Of a DNA stretch of 64,000 nucleotides, positions 48,195-62,875 are shown one piece after another (positions within the stretch are counted from its first letter, which is position 1; the number at the start of each line of letters is the position of its first letter). A program made the translations under genes and the position numbers. The notes beneath the pieces were generated by a model. That model was not told the DNA's origin. It saw only the letters and a program-made list of their open reading frames with translations, and searched no databases. Origin of the DNA: Nissolia schottii (lineage: Eukaryota > Streptophyta > Magnoliopsida > Fabales > Fabaceae); the NCBI GenBank assembly GCA_003254905.1, contig QANU01002159.1, positions 112,833 to 176,832 of the forward strand. The letters are read 5' to 3'.

Positions 48195-49256
48195 TCAGAT
48201 AGAACCCAAGAGATGATGCTTAAGGAGCGGGGAGTGAAAGACGGCGGCGATGGTGATCACGAGCGTGATCAAGGGGGGCAGCATCCCACTGTGAAACACG
48301 TGCTCGGCACGTGAGCAATCGCAAGGCTGAGGCACCTCCGCAGAAGGAGTGTCTGGTGCAGATTGAGGCGGAGGAACCAGGCCAGGACGCTGCGACGTCG
48401 ACGGTGGAGGAGGTACAGTGTTGCTATTGTTGTTGCCATCATTACCGTTGGTTCCGTTGTTGTTGGATTGGGCCAGAACTTGGACCTGCAGTTTGAGGCC
48501 TTGTTGACAGTGGCCCAATCGCCCGCACACGAAGTAGCGGGTGCCAGGTGAGGCGAGGTGGATCACCGTGTCTCCGGAGTTGTACGTGGCGAGGGCGTTG
48601 GAGATAATGCACGTGTCGTAACCTAGTTGGTTAACTTCCACAACATCGTGGACCGGCGTGTAGGTGAACACTGCCAATTCAGATCGAATTCAGTTAAATG
48701 ATTAGAAAATCAAATTTCCGTTATAACTTATGCTTTTTCTTCATTTCCTTTTATGCATTATACCAAAAATGCCCTTATCTTGAAAAACTTTGGAGAACGA
48801 AAACGGTTACAGCTTTCTGTTGAAGAGCATTTGGAGAGTTTGGATGCCGAGAAAATGTACAGAAGGAAAAATAAAAAATAAAAAATGAACGCAATTACAA
48901 TCAATCGCGTTTGGTTCCCACGAATTCTGATATTGTCTCCAAATCAAACGAAAATTCAACGAAACCGAAAACCTAATCATCTACATGATTTGCTTGTTGA
49001 AATTAATTAAGACTAGCGGGAACTAAAATCATCCGTTTCTTGAATTTGAACCGAAGATAATGCGTGAGAACGTACCGAGATCATCGCCAACGTTGAAGAC
49101 GGTGGAGGAGGACCACGCCTGGAGATTGGAACTGAGATCCCAGCCGGAAGCTCCACCGACGGAGTGGTTAGCACCGCAGACGGTCCGGAACAGAATGGAA
49201 GTGATTAGGATCAAGACGATAGCCTTCACTGCCCACGCTGGCCTCAGTCCTTCCAT
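48195..49256 (-). CDS. Phytocyanin (uclacyanin / early nodulin-like type)
   Basis: Two exons on the minus strand: 49256-49076 (60 codons plus one base) and 48670-48195. The donor is GTACGT and the acceptor TTGGCAG; the joined protein has 218 residues. Residues 1-28 form a signal peptide (IVLILITSILF core, cleavage near VCG-AN). The plastocyanin-like domain includes the usual VGGASGWD start. Copper ligands H (TPVHDVVEV), C (YFVCG) and H (GHCQQGLK) are present, but the fourth, normally Met in uclacyanins, is Leu. Two cysteines (DTC and GHC) can form the family disulfide. An Asn-rich then Pro/Ser-rich stretch resembles arabinogalactan-type linkers. A hydrophobic LPPLITLVITIAAVF near the C terminus suggests a GPI or membrane anchor, though 13 more residues follow it. 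It is probably a cell-surface or apoplastic protein; redox function is uncertain given the Leu. Confidence 0.9.
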
Positions 49257-49311
49257 TTTCCTTCAAGCAAAACACAGAGTACTCATCATCATCATCAGCA
49301 GCAGCTATCTA

Positions 49312-49479
49312 TAACTGAAACCAAAGTAATTACTCTAACCGCACCAAATCTTGCTAAATCTCAAGTAATTTGCATTGTTAAAAAAAGGAAAAAGCATTGT
49401 GTAATCAATCGGAAAATATGGAACAAGTTAATAATGCACAATTTGATTTTCTCAAAAAAGAAAAGTTGAGATCAGGTAC
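49312..49479 (-). other. Possible 5'UTR intron of the phytocyanin gene
   Basis: On the minus strand a donor CTACAG|GTACCT lies at 49479. Acceptor-like TTTCAG and TTATAG lie near 49312-49325, before a GATGATGATG leader. This would remove about 165 nt between the promoter and the ATG exon. Confidence 0.45.
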
Positions 49480-49716
49480 CTGTAGTGAGCTTAGATTCAG
49501 AGTGAGGAGCTAACCAGGAACGAAGGTGGAATCGTAGTAACCTGAAAATACATAGAGCAAAATATCAAAGCAGCGATAAGAAAAAGAACAAGAAGTGAGA
49601 AAGAGTGTGCGTGTGACACAGAGAGAGAGAGAGAGAGAGGACGGTTACAGTGGGAGCGTGTGACCGGAGGAGTAAGGTTTGGCAGTGACACAGTGATCGA
49701 CGAGAGAGTGCAGCGT

Positions 49717-49735
49717 TTTCCCGCGCCTTTTATAA
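49717..49735 (-). promoter_or_regulatory. TATA box and E2F-like site of the phytocyanin gene
   Basis: On the minus strand the sequence reads TTATAAAAGGCGCGGGAAAA. The TATA box (49728-49735) is followed directly by GCGGGAAA, the complement of the E2F consensus TTTCCCGC at 49717-49724. A GA/CT microsatellite at 49619-49640 lies in the leader downstream. Spacing to the ATG, about 470 bp, fits a leader with an intron. Confidence 0.6.
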
Positions 49736-49859
49736 GAGAGAGTTAGAGAGGGCTCACGCTTTTGATTCCATTAGAGTCAGATACTGTGCGGGTGTACCCA
49801 CAGTAATTATTATTTGTAATTTCCCAATTGTGATAATCGAGTTTGTGCGTAAACGGTGT

Positions 49860-51172
49860 TTTGCGATCGCTATGTTATCAATTAGAGAAGGGAAGGGAAT
49901 TATGAATTATCATGAAGTACAAGAACCTGCAATTAATCATAATTCTAGAACTATCACATGCAAGGTATCAAGAAACTATTCCTCCATAGGTGGAGGATAA
50001 AACTCATAATGACAAATAAAGTCAACATAAAACAGATTTGAAAAATAAGGAAAACCTACATTGAAATTGATGGTGGAAACAAAGTCGAACACGAAAGAAT
50101 TTGAACACAATCACAAGAGCTCCAACAGTGCTTGAATGCAAATAAACTACCTAAGCACCACTAACAAAGACTTACGGTGCTAGAAAATAAATATAAAACT
50201 ATCAAGAAACTAATCTAGGAGGCAAAGTATGAAGTTGTTTTGTTTCCCTTCACTCTATGTCTATTTATAACCCCTTGAGGTCAAAAATTAGGTTCTACAT
50301 CGTTGGAGGCAAAAATTTGCGATTGGACACGTGCTACAGCGCTCTGGACGCTATACTGTGACATGGAGATAAGTGGGTGCTCCAGTGCCCTATATGTGCT
50401 CCAGCACTTCTGAACACTGTCTGCTCCTTTCTTTACTCTATTATTCCCTTCTTAGCCCCTTTCGCACCACTTCTCATAGCAACACTCAATTACCTGCGAT
50501 TCTAACAAATCAAACATAAGACGTTAAACGCATAGGTTACTCGAGATAATAAAAAGTCATTCAAAAGCCTTAAACTGTAGATTTCTCAATTATGTACAAA
50601 AGAGAACAATGTGTGAATCATAACAATTAATCATCAAAACCACACATTTTAACGATGCAATGTTCACTTATGGAATAATTTAATGTGGGATAAAATCCCT
50701 CTATCATTGGTCAATGAGAATTATCCAAGCCACTAAGGGGAATTGGGGAATTAATCCCGTCGGATTAAGTTGTGCAATTGAGTAACTAAATTAGTAGGTG
50801 TTTGAAACCTTGTCTTAGTTGTTAATTCTTGTACTAGTTGATGCTTAAGAGAGAGCGATTATGATCTCTTAGGTGCATTGCATGTTAGTTAGAGATCCTT
50901 AACTAATAAATAACACCCCTTTTATGAACATTTAATTGTGGAACCGATGATGATCAATCGTTAATCTAGGAAGAACCATATGCGGGGTATTACTTTAATT
51001 ATCTGTTAATTTCTTTCAATTGAATTCGCTTTTAATAAACCCCAATTAGTTTGAATTGGTTTTAATTGCTTTCTTGTGAGACAACCCGAGTTAGCTTATA
51101 CTATATTTAATTGGGTTGACTTAGCTTTTAAATTTATTTGATAAAGAGACAAGCGACAGTAAACATGTGTCA
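49860..51172. repeat. Gypsy LTR with its 5' two-thirds inverted
   Basis: The part 50706 down to 49860 matches, in reverse, the first 875 or so bases of the LTR at 1885-3292, starting at TGATAGAGGG. It includes a minus-strand TATA box TTATAAATAG near 50262-50271. The part from about 50715 to 51172 matches the last 480 bases in forward orientation and ends TGTGTCA. Together they make nearly one whole LTR with an internal inversion whose breakpoint is at the LTR's first base. Confidence 0.75.
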
Positions 51173-51173
51173 G

Positions 51174-51590
51174 TATTGTCCCCAAAGATTTACAATAGAA
51201 GATAGGGCCTCCACAGTTGATCTAGTTTGTCTTCCTCAGTCTGGTCTAAACATAATACTAGGGATGGATTGACTAGTGACTGCTCGAGTGGTATTAGACA
51301 GTGTTTTCAATACTATAATCTTCCCTGAATCCCATGTCGAGTCTATAAGTCGAACACCAAACTTTGGGAATAGGGTAGACAACCTAGAGGTTAAGACGTT
51401 GACCCTATACTGTTGTAAGTTAGATAATCAAGAATACACCCTCTTTGCTTCTTCTGAAGTTGACATAGAGCAAACCCTTGATGACATCCTTGTCATGTGG
51501 GAGTATCCAGATGTGTTCTTCGAAGACATACCCGAGTTTCCCCCAAAAAGGAAAGTGGAATTTTCTATAGACTTGATTTGTCTTTACCAC
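51174..51590 (+). pseudogene. Gypsy pol fragment (protease end to RT start)
   Basis: The frame reads VDLVCLPQSGLNIILGMD, a stop at 51270-51272, then LVTARVVLDS. This is the C-terminal part of a retroviral-type aspartic protease of plant chromoviruses; the usual word is GMDWL, so the stop replaces the Trp. Downstream, MWEYPDVFFEDIPEFPPKRK and VEFSIDL match the linker leading into reverse transcriptase. The frame then loses similarity before the polymerase motifs. The active-site DTG is missing, so the fragment is dead. It abuts an LTR of a different gypsy type. Confidence 0.85.
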
Positions 51591-53942
51591 AATCAGAGAC
51601 TAAGAATTGCGTGTTATGGTTTTGGTTCTAGTGAGCTAATCCTCTTCGGTCGCCTGCCCTCGTGTCGTAGCCAGTACCGGTCTCTCGTGTCCTCGTTCCG
51701 TGTCATCCTTCTAGCTCTTGCTAGTACAAGACTCCGTCATAGGGCAATGGTCCTATTATCTTTCCCTCGAAAATCCTAATTTTTACAAAATTCCCAAATC
51801 GCCCCCTTAAGGCCCCAAAAATTCCCATTTTGTCCTTTTTACTCGAAAAGCCTCAATTCTTTCTAAAATTTAATTTATTGAACTCAAAAATGTGCGGGAC
51901 TCTACCATAAGATTTTTTACAGTCTTGGATTCATTTTTCATGTTATATTTTTCAGATTTGACCCCTATTTTTTAGAATTCCCATTTTGCCCCTATTTACC
52001 CAAAAATACCATTTTAACTCAATTTACTCGAAAAACTAGCAGGAGACTCCAAAAATTTGAAATTTAACATCCCCACTCAATTTTTCGCATAGATTTAAAA
52101 AACAAGGTTAGCTTTTCTAGACAAAAACTCCTTCCTACAAAACCAAACCAAACCCCGAAGTCATTGCCTAAAATTTACCAATTTTCTAAGTTCTCTAGAT
52201 AAGGTTTTGACTTATATTTTCTTAGGCCAATTTCTCACAACAATCCCAAACAAAACCAATCACAATTCAGATTATACATGCATGAAAATAATTATCAAGA
52301 ACAAGAAAATTTTAAAGAGTTAAGCAAGAATTTCTTAGCCTTATCTCGAAGGTGATTTACCTTGTTGCTTGGAGGTCAGGAAACCTACCAAAAGCTCACA
52401 AGCAACTCGGTAATTTGGCCTCAAATTGGTAAGAAATTGTTGATGATTAGCCCATGATGATGATGCTGAAAATGGTGGCTTGGAGGAGTTTATGATGAAA
52501 TCAAAAGAATGAAGGTCTTGGAGTGTGATTGATGATGTTAAGGGTTCGATTTTGGCATGGAAGAATTGTTTAGAGAATTTCTTTGTTTCTCAATTTGGTT
52601 AGAAATGAAACATCAAGGGGATAAAAATAAAATGAAGAAGAGGGTCTAAATGAGAAGAGGAGCAACGGAGTGGAATATGGAGGAAGGAGATAATTTTTCG
52701 TCTTAGTCGATTTTGTTTTAAGTAAACTTTAATTACTTTATGGTCCACAAATGGTGGTAATTCAGCATGCAAGGGTTGCAGCTTCCATGTGTAATTGGGG
52801 GACTGGGGGCGTGACATGTGGCATGCTTTGCATGCCATGTGTCACATGGTGGAGGCGTGATGCATCTCGCATAGATTTTTTGCATGGTTCAAGGTGCTTC
52901 GCGACACTAAACATGACCATTTTGACTTTCTAAAGGTAAATTAAATTAAATAAAGATATAAATGAGTTAATCATTATAAAAGTTAGTCCCAAGAGTACCT
53001 TTAACATTTAGTTAAATTTAGACGGAAAAAAATCGCTTCTAGGCTTATAGGATCACATACAGCCTAAACTGTTTCTTGGGTTCCCATAACATCAGAATTT
53101 TCTAAGATGGCTTCGGATTAGGATAAATATATTTAATGGGCTTAAGATGACATGGAAACTCATATCAAGACACCCCATGGGACTTTAGGCACAAGTTTAT
53201 GATTAGTGGGGTTATTGGTTGACAAATAGGGCCTACCGTGGGCCACCGACGACTTATTTGACAACAATAAACTCAAGAAATGGTCTTGTGCATGGAAGGG
53301 ACACTTGTCTCAAGGAGCATAAGTGGTACCAACATGTGGCACCCATGCCTAGTGCCATGTGTCATGACGTGGGACGTGTTGGTCTAACGCATGATTTAAG
53401 GTGCATTGAGAACAGAAACGCAACCATTTTGCTTGTACAAGGTTATTATGGAATTAAAATAATAAAGCATATATAAAACATGATAAGAGTGTGTCTGACA
53501 CTCGAACTTGGATTCAGAAGGCTTTAGACAAAGAAAAAATAGACTTTGGAAACATTTGAGAAAAATCCTAATTCTTAAGCTAAAACTCCTATTCGTGAGT
53601 CAACAAAGGTTCTTGGATTGGAAAGAATGAAAGTGACTAATCTCTATACTTCCTCAAGGTCTAGGACAAGTCTCGAGACCTCCTGTGTGAGTCTCTGGCT
53701 CAAGGGTTTATCCAATAGGAAAGGTGGTTGACTGACTGAAAGCTGAGTAGACAAGCTGATGCTAGATCGCGACCTAATTAGTTTAGTTTCCACCTTACAC
53801 TAATATGAAAATAACCATAATTGTAACAAATTGACTCATAGAGGATGAGTGGTTCAACTAATACCTAAATAATAATACATGCAAAACTTGGTAGACTGTA
53901 TTCTAAGACAATGATTAGAATAGTGAAAAAACAGGGTGTTAC
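51591..53942 (+). repeat. Retroelement-derived AT-rich DNA ending in an LTR-type terminus
   Basis: Words such as CCCATTTTGCCCCTATTTAC and AAATTCCCATTTTGTCC recur, as in U3 regions of chromovirus LTRs. The right end GGGTGTTACA at 53933-53942 is a standard LTR end. A diverged repeat pair lies inside, near 52755-52940 and 53280-53460 (both with CATGTGGCA and CCATGTGTCA). No start of the LTR was fixed and no coding frame is credible. Confidence 0.5.
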
Positions 53943-54568
53943 AGATGTCACCTAGACAGTGCATAGAGATCCCCTGAGAAAATTCATTTTTTCGCACCCT
54001 CCACATTTGGTTCTAGGTACCGATGGAGTAGGTACTCCTTGTGGAGACATCAGTCCTGATCATTTTGAGCATCAGGCTTGACCTCGCTCGATGATTCGTT
54101 GTTATCCTAATTGTTATCCTTTTACTTTGTTACCCCCTTCAAACTGGATGTCATCTTGCAAAGACCATATTTCATGACAACAACAAAAATGAATGATGAA
54201 CCCAGATAGCAATGGTGAAAGATATGATGAACTTGGTCGAAAGAAATCTTGCCAACAAAATCATGGGACATGGTCTTGAAACACCAGATGTGAAAATGAA
54301 AAACGTGGAGTAACAACCAAACCTTATAGTAAATTTTCATGTCGATGGTCAGGCAAAGGAAGGTCTTTGAAAGGACAACTTGTCAGTCATTCTCGAACAA
54401 GGAAATAAGATATGCACGGGGCAAAAGCCACTAATGAGATGGTTAAACCTCTTGTCAAGGGACATGCATGTCCAAGGGGAGGGTACTAGAGTTTCTCCGA
54501 TAAAGTCACCAAGGTTTAGGGGCGTTAGAGTTTCTCCATTTGATAAGTTTGACGTTAGCCATAAAAAA

Positions 54569-54580
54569 GCTCTGATACCA
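54569..54580 (-). other. Initiator-Met tRNA primer-binding site on the minus strand
   Basis: GCTCTGATACCA is the exact reverse complement of TGGTATCAGAGC, the primer-binding site of many Copia and Tekay elements. It is followed at 54581 by TGAAGACG, so on the minus strand an LTR ending CGTCTTCA would lie directly before it. The LTR would extend rightward from 54581. Its other end was not found. Confidence 0.6.
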
Positions 54581-54599
54581 TGAAGACGTCTTGAATAGA

Positions 54600-56080
54600 A
54601 TGACGAGTTGAGCTCAAGTGAGTCATACCATAAATATTATTAAATAGATAAATTTATTATAAGAATAACTTATTTAGATAAAAATAAAAGGAAGATAAGT
54701 ATGAATTTATAAATAAAATAAAATAAAAATAAATTCAAATCCTAATAAACCGTAATCGTTATCCTTTATTTTGTAACAACTACTTTAAGCTTTGGTCCAA
54801 AACCACGATTTTGAAGTTTCACATGAAGAATCTAAACTTGCGTTAAGTAATTTAATTAGATCAATTATCTGTAATTTTGTTTTGGTACATTTGAAAAGCG
54901 AGAAAAACTAGGCACAAATTATGGTTTAAGCGGCAAAGTATATCATCAATTTCTTATCTTTATACATTGTCATATGGGAGTTATATGAAAGTTCTTTATT
55001 GCTCTGATATTTTCTTCCATTTGTGCAAAACATACTCAGCTTGTAAAAATTTCTGATCGAGACTCTGTTCCTCTAAAGTTGACTTGGATCGAAAGCATCA
55101 ATCACATAAACTAATTAATTATCATGAGTTATTTTATAAAATAATATTATCAATTTTTTTTCTTTTACTTTTGAGCTTGTTAACCAATGTCACTTAAAAT
55201 TAAAATCTTCTATCCAATTTTCATGTTCTATTTTATGTCCACTCAATAAATATATGACACGCATATAATTATGACATCATCCATGAATTTTTTACAAATA
55301 ACTAATTTAAAATTATCAATGATAATTTAGATTTTTATTGGTGGTATAGGATTTGAAACTCCATTTTGTGATAGAGGAATTTCCTGTTAATCAAGCCAAA
55401 AGTTAAATGCAGGAAGAAGTTAATGTTGTCTAGGTATTTGGAGCGATATATAAGAGAAAGGTGGTGCACAAGGAAAAGAAGAAGAAACATAAGCCGGGGC
55501 ATATTTCATTTACTCTTCAATATTTTGCAGCCTCTTGAAGTGGAAATGAAAGAAGAAAAGAAATACTAGTAACTGTAATTTCCATGATCCCTTCCCCGCC
55601 TCAATCAATGGCTGTAGTAGGAACAGAGTAAAATAGGAGCTACAATGCAAAACAAACCACTTTGTGAATCATGCTTGTGTTGCAGCATGGAAAACTTTAG
55701 TCTTCAAGCCTGTGAAAATACACAATCTTTGTAAGCTCCTTTCAAAAGCATGATTGTTAAAATATCACAAAATCCATGATAATTAAGGAATGAAACTCAA
55801 CAGCTATAATATACTTTGTAATAGGTATTTTTACTTCTTGTACTCTTGATTAGTCTGTTAAAACTTAAAATTGGAAAATTGGAATGCACAGAAATATTAG
55901 AATTGAATTAGAACGGGTAAAATTGAAATGAGGAGGGAGCCCACATACCAAACCAATTAATGCAGGGCAATGCTCTTGTCACAATATTGCAAGATCGTTC
56001 TGCAACTATAGAGAAACTTGTGACACCTACCCAAAAGGGCTAGCTCAACAATCCATGATACTGATTCCTCACACACCTTC
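54600..56080. other. Intergenic DNA and ArfGAP 3'UTR
   Basis: AT-rich sequence without a gene up to about 55.6 kb. From about 55.6 kb the minus strand carries the likely 3'UTR of the ArfGAP gene, with possible splice signals near 55.7 kb (TATTTTCACAG). Confidence 0.45.
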
Positions 56081-59087
<3,007 letters not shown>

Positions 59088-59830
59088 GTTTGCAAAACCT
59101 TCACTGCTTTTTTTCAAATTAACCCCACAGCGAAGGAAGAGCAAACAGAGAGAAAGGGATTAGGGGAGAAAATATGATCAAGAGAGAAGCTTCAAAATTC
59201 GTGTGGCTAAACAAATTAAGAGGGGAACCATTGGAAAAACAGGGGAAACGGTTTTGGGATTTATGGCATGGGACGAGAAAAACACGGAAAGTCCATGCTG
59301 TCAGAATTATATATCTACACTTTTCCCTCTACTAATACACCTCACCTTGAATATAAACATGCAAATGCAGATGCAAATTAAGAAATTATTACTCCATCTA
59401 TTTTATAATATTTGTCCCTCGACAAATCAGATGCATATTTTTACATTAACGTTTCTAATAATTTAATTAATTATATATATTGGTTTAAGAATGTACTAAA
59501 TTTATGAAATAATAGATATTGTAGAGTGGGAAGTAATATTTAAACTAACACTAACTTAGAATAAATATAGGGTCGGTTCTTTGGTGTCCTTAGGGGCAAC
59601 GTGCCATCTCCTTCTAAAAACATATAATTTAATGTTGTATCAACTTAAACATTGTCAAATAATCATAAAAATATTTACAATAAAATCTTAATTTATGTTT
59701 GATTACTTAAATTTTCAATTTTTTATTTTCAAAAATTAGATCCCCAAATTTAAACTAAAAAGTTGAAAGAATCCTAAATAGCCATGTAATTTGGAGATTT
59801 AATTTTTGGAAATAAAAATTGGAAAAACTA
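59088..59830. other. ArfGAP 5' flank and AT-rich DNA
   Basis: The leader of the ArfGAP gene (purine-rich on the + strand, 59120-59170) leads into AT-rich DNA. No clear TATA box was fixed and no other gene is seen. Confidence 0.45.
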
Positions 59831-59859
59831 TGGTGATAATATGTTCAAAGAATGGCGAC

Positions 59860-60115
59860 CTATGTTGGAGGCGGTGGTGAGGTGGCAGAATGCTGACCGG
59901 TGATGGTGGTGAAGGATAGACAAAGAGGGGCTTGGTGGTGGGGTGGTGGCTGGATGGAGAGGGGCTTGATGGTGGTGGTTGGAGGCAAAGGTGGGTGGCA
60001 AAAGGTGGTGGTTTAAAACGGCAAAGGGGAGGCGCAGAAGAAGAGGGAAGGAAGAGAAGAATGGGGAGGGAGAAGAGGAAGAAAATTGGAGAAAAAAGGG
60101 AACTCGTGATTTTGT
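59860..60115. repeat. Purine-rich GGTGG low-complexity stretch
   Basis: GGTGGTGG, GGAGGC and GAAGAGG words dominate. Frames here are artefacts. The following 60120-60410 contains GGATATATCCACC and TTACTGAAAAATATATCC words like the sub-terminal repeats of the CACTA element at 19374-21983. The whole may be a second, much decayed CACTA copy in the opposite orientation. Confidence 0.45.
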
Positions 60116-60479
60116 AGATCCAATCTTGTTACTGATGGATAAATATGCTGGTAATAAATATCCATTGTTAACTCAGTCAAGTGAAATGCAACATTTCATT
60201 TGACAAAAGTAGCAGCAAATAACTCCACAAAGTTCGTCGCAAATAGTTGATCCACATACGTTGTTTCAATTGAGTGGGAAAAACACCTGCCTACGTGAAA
60301 TTCAAATACCGATGGATATATCCACCACCAACAGGCAATTTGTCAATAAATTTGACAAACTAAACATTGTGTTTCGTTACTGAAAAATATATCCACTGAT
60401 AATACCCATAATGTTATAACCTAAATAGTAGCTCGTGTTTCTCTACTCAAAGATGTTTATCCGCCTTGATGATACGTAA

Positions 60480-62860
60480 TCCTTCAGTCGTAATACTAAA
60501 ACAATTTTAGTTATATGTGTAAAGGTTTGAAACTGGTTCTATGTTTTAAATGTTTTTTCTTGGATTTCTTGAATTATAAAATATTGGCATGTGTTTATAT
60601 GAGTATTATTTTAAAGTACTCAAGTGAAATCTTTTTAATAATTATTTATTTTTTAATACAATATTAAAATATTAGTTCATCTACAAATAAATTTTATACT
60701 TTTATTTTATATTTCATCTACTCGTGGGTAAAGCGGATTAAGTTGACATACTTAACTCACATTTAAAAATTAATCCACTCGTCCCATTTTTGGTTGGGTT
60801 GGCAACGAGGTAGGGTAAGGTTAGCAACGAGCTATTTATAACATTAATGTTATATAGCTATATTTAGTCATAATCAACAAATTTATTATTGCTTCGATCT
60901 AATGCAATATTTTAATTAAGAGAGCCGTGATTTCTACTAAAATCATAAAGGATCATACCTATAACATTTGCATATAATTTATCTCAATATCAAGAGATTA
61001 TGGAATTAAAATTGATTACCATATGTTACATTGAAGTTGAAGTTAATGTCTCGAGACCAATAATGTATCATCCAATTTGAATTAACTTTTAAAGTATTTA
61101 TTAGAGCAAATATTGAAAATTTTGCATCATGTTCATGCAAAATTAAGGAAATGCATTTAATCATAAGATTCAACTCTTCTAGTCTTGACCAAATTCCATT
61201 ACATATGCCTCCTAAGTTTCAGCACAATCGAACACTCCGTGTGCTTTACAAAGTTCTGTCTCAATACTAATTCAAGCACAACACATTAACACGACAAATG
61301 ATCCTGAGTCAACCTGACTATTCAAATTAATTCTCATATCACCCCAATTTACTCCTTGATTTTGTCACTAAGTCATATGTTTGATAATTTGAATGTAAAA
61401 CACTACATTCGAGTAAGGCGTAGATAATATTACCTTCCTATTAAGCTATCTTATGACTTCCTTTTTCATGCCACCAGTGCCACGTTTTAATATTATCACG
61501 TCATACCCCTTCCATGAGATGCTATTTTAAATGGAGTAAAGCTTTTAAAACAATTCCTATATCTTTGCCGATTATTTATATAACTGTGCCTTATCAACAA
61601 TATAGTATTGATTGCTTAAAAGAAAACAAGGTAACAAAATCTTTGGGTCATAGATGACATAGGCATAGAGGTTCTCAGTTGAACCGTTGAATTCAAATAG
61701 AACTACTGACATAATCTATATACTTGAATTTCAAATGCGAAAACTAAGATGATCTAACAAATTAAAATTCAAATAGAACAACTTATCTAACTAATTGTCT
61801 TAAAAATAGATAATAGAATTAGCCCAAGATATTAAGACAAGTTATACTATAGTGTAAAACAAAAAATATTTTGTTTACTGAGGAACGAAAAAGAAATTAA
61901 GCATAAATCTTCTTAAAAACTCTTCCCTAAAATCACATGATTTTTTAATTTTCAAACTACAACAAATTGAAGCATCTAAAAAATTCAAATAGATAAAAAA
62001 AAAAAAGCAATAAACTATAGGAAAAAAAACTCACTTTTTTTCTTTGGCTACGATTATGCATCTTCGTAGAGCTTCTACTTGGAATGCGACAATATTTGAC
62101 CATCATAGAACTTGATCTCCAACACCTTAGTCTTTCACCCACGAAATGTTCACTGCTCTGAGATTTAAGAGGAGTGGGGTTTGAAGTGTTTTTTAAAAAA
62201 TACAACAGTGCTACATGTACATTCCCAAATCCACCACTTTACTGTCAACTCTTTCTTTAATACATGCAGGAGATGGTTACATTTTACGCTTAATGCGTCT
62301 GTGGGTCGCTATTACACTAGTTTAAGCTCAACCTAAGAAAAGAAGGATATATCCTGATGGTGGCGTTGGTCACCTAATGGGTACATGAAGGGAAAGAAGG
62401 ATGTACCCCAATGTAAACCCCTGATGGGTACATAAGAGGACCCCATTAGCCCCGCCTGCATGAAAGTCGTGAATCACATGTTTTGAAAAGTTAAGTTCAA
62501 GAAATAATGTATGTTTATGTCACAAGGCAAATACTAAGTGATTCGATATCACGAGATTTCCCTTTGAGTTTTTGTAAAGTACGAGACTACGTGACCCAAC
62601 GTTACAGATACTCACGCGACTAAGATTAGAAAACACGATATCATAATAATAGGTAATTCAAGATTAGTTTCCCCCCTCGTCACCTAGTAATTAGATAAAG
62701 CTGCTCCGGACTAGCATGAATTAAAATATAATAGGGAGTGCTAGTTATACAGTCACAGTTAGAGACCCCTTAAGCAGCGAGATCATAAATGAATTGAAAG
62801 ATAATAGTTATCCCCTCAGGATTCTCGCTGAGGACGTAAATTCTCACCCCTATTCGTTTG
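60480..62860. other. Intergenic DNA, no gene seen
   Basis: AT-rich to about 62.2 kb, then less so. At 62385-62460 ATGGGTACAT and the AAGAAGGAT/GGATGTACCCC words recur, a small diverged direct repeat. No credible exon chain was found. Confidence 0.5.
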
Positions 62861-62875
62861 TGATTCTAGGACATC

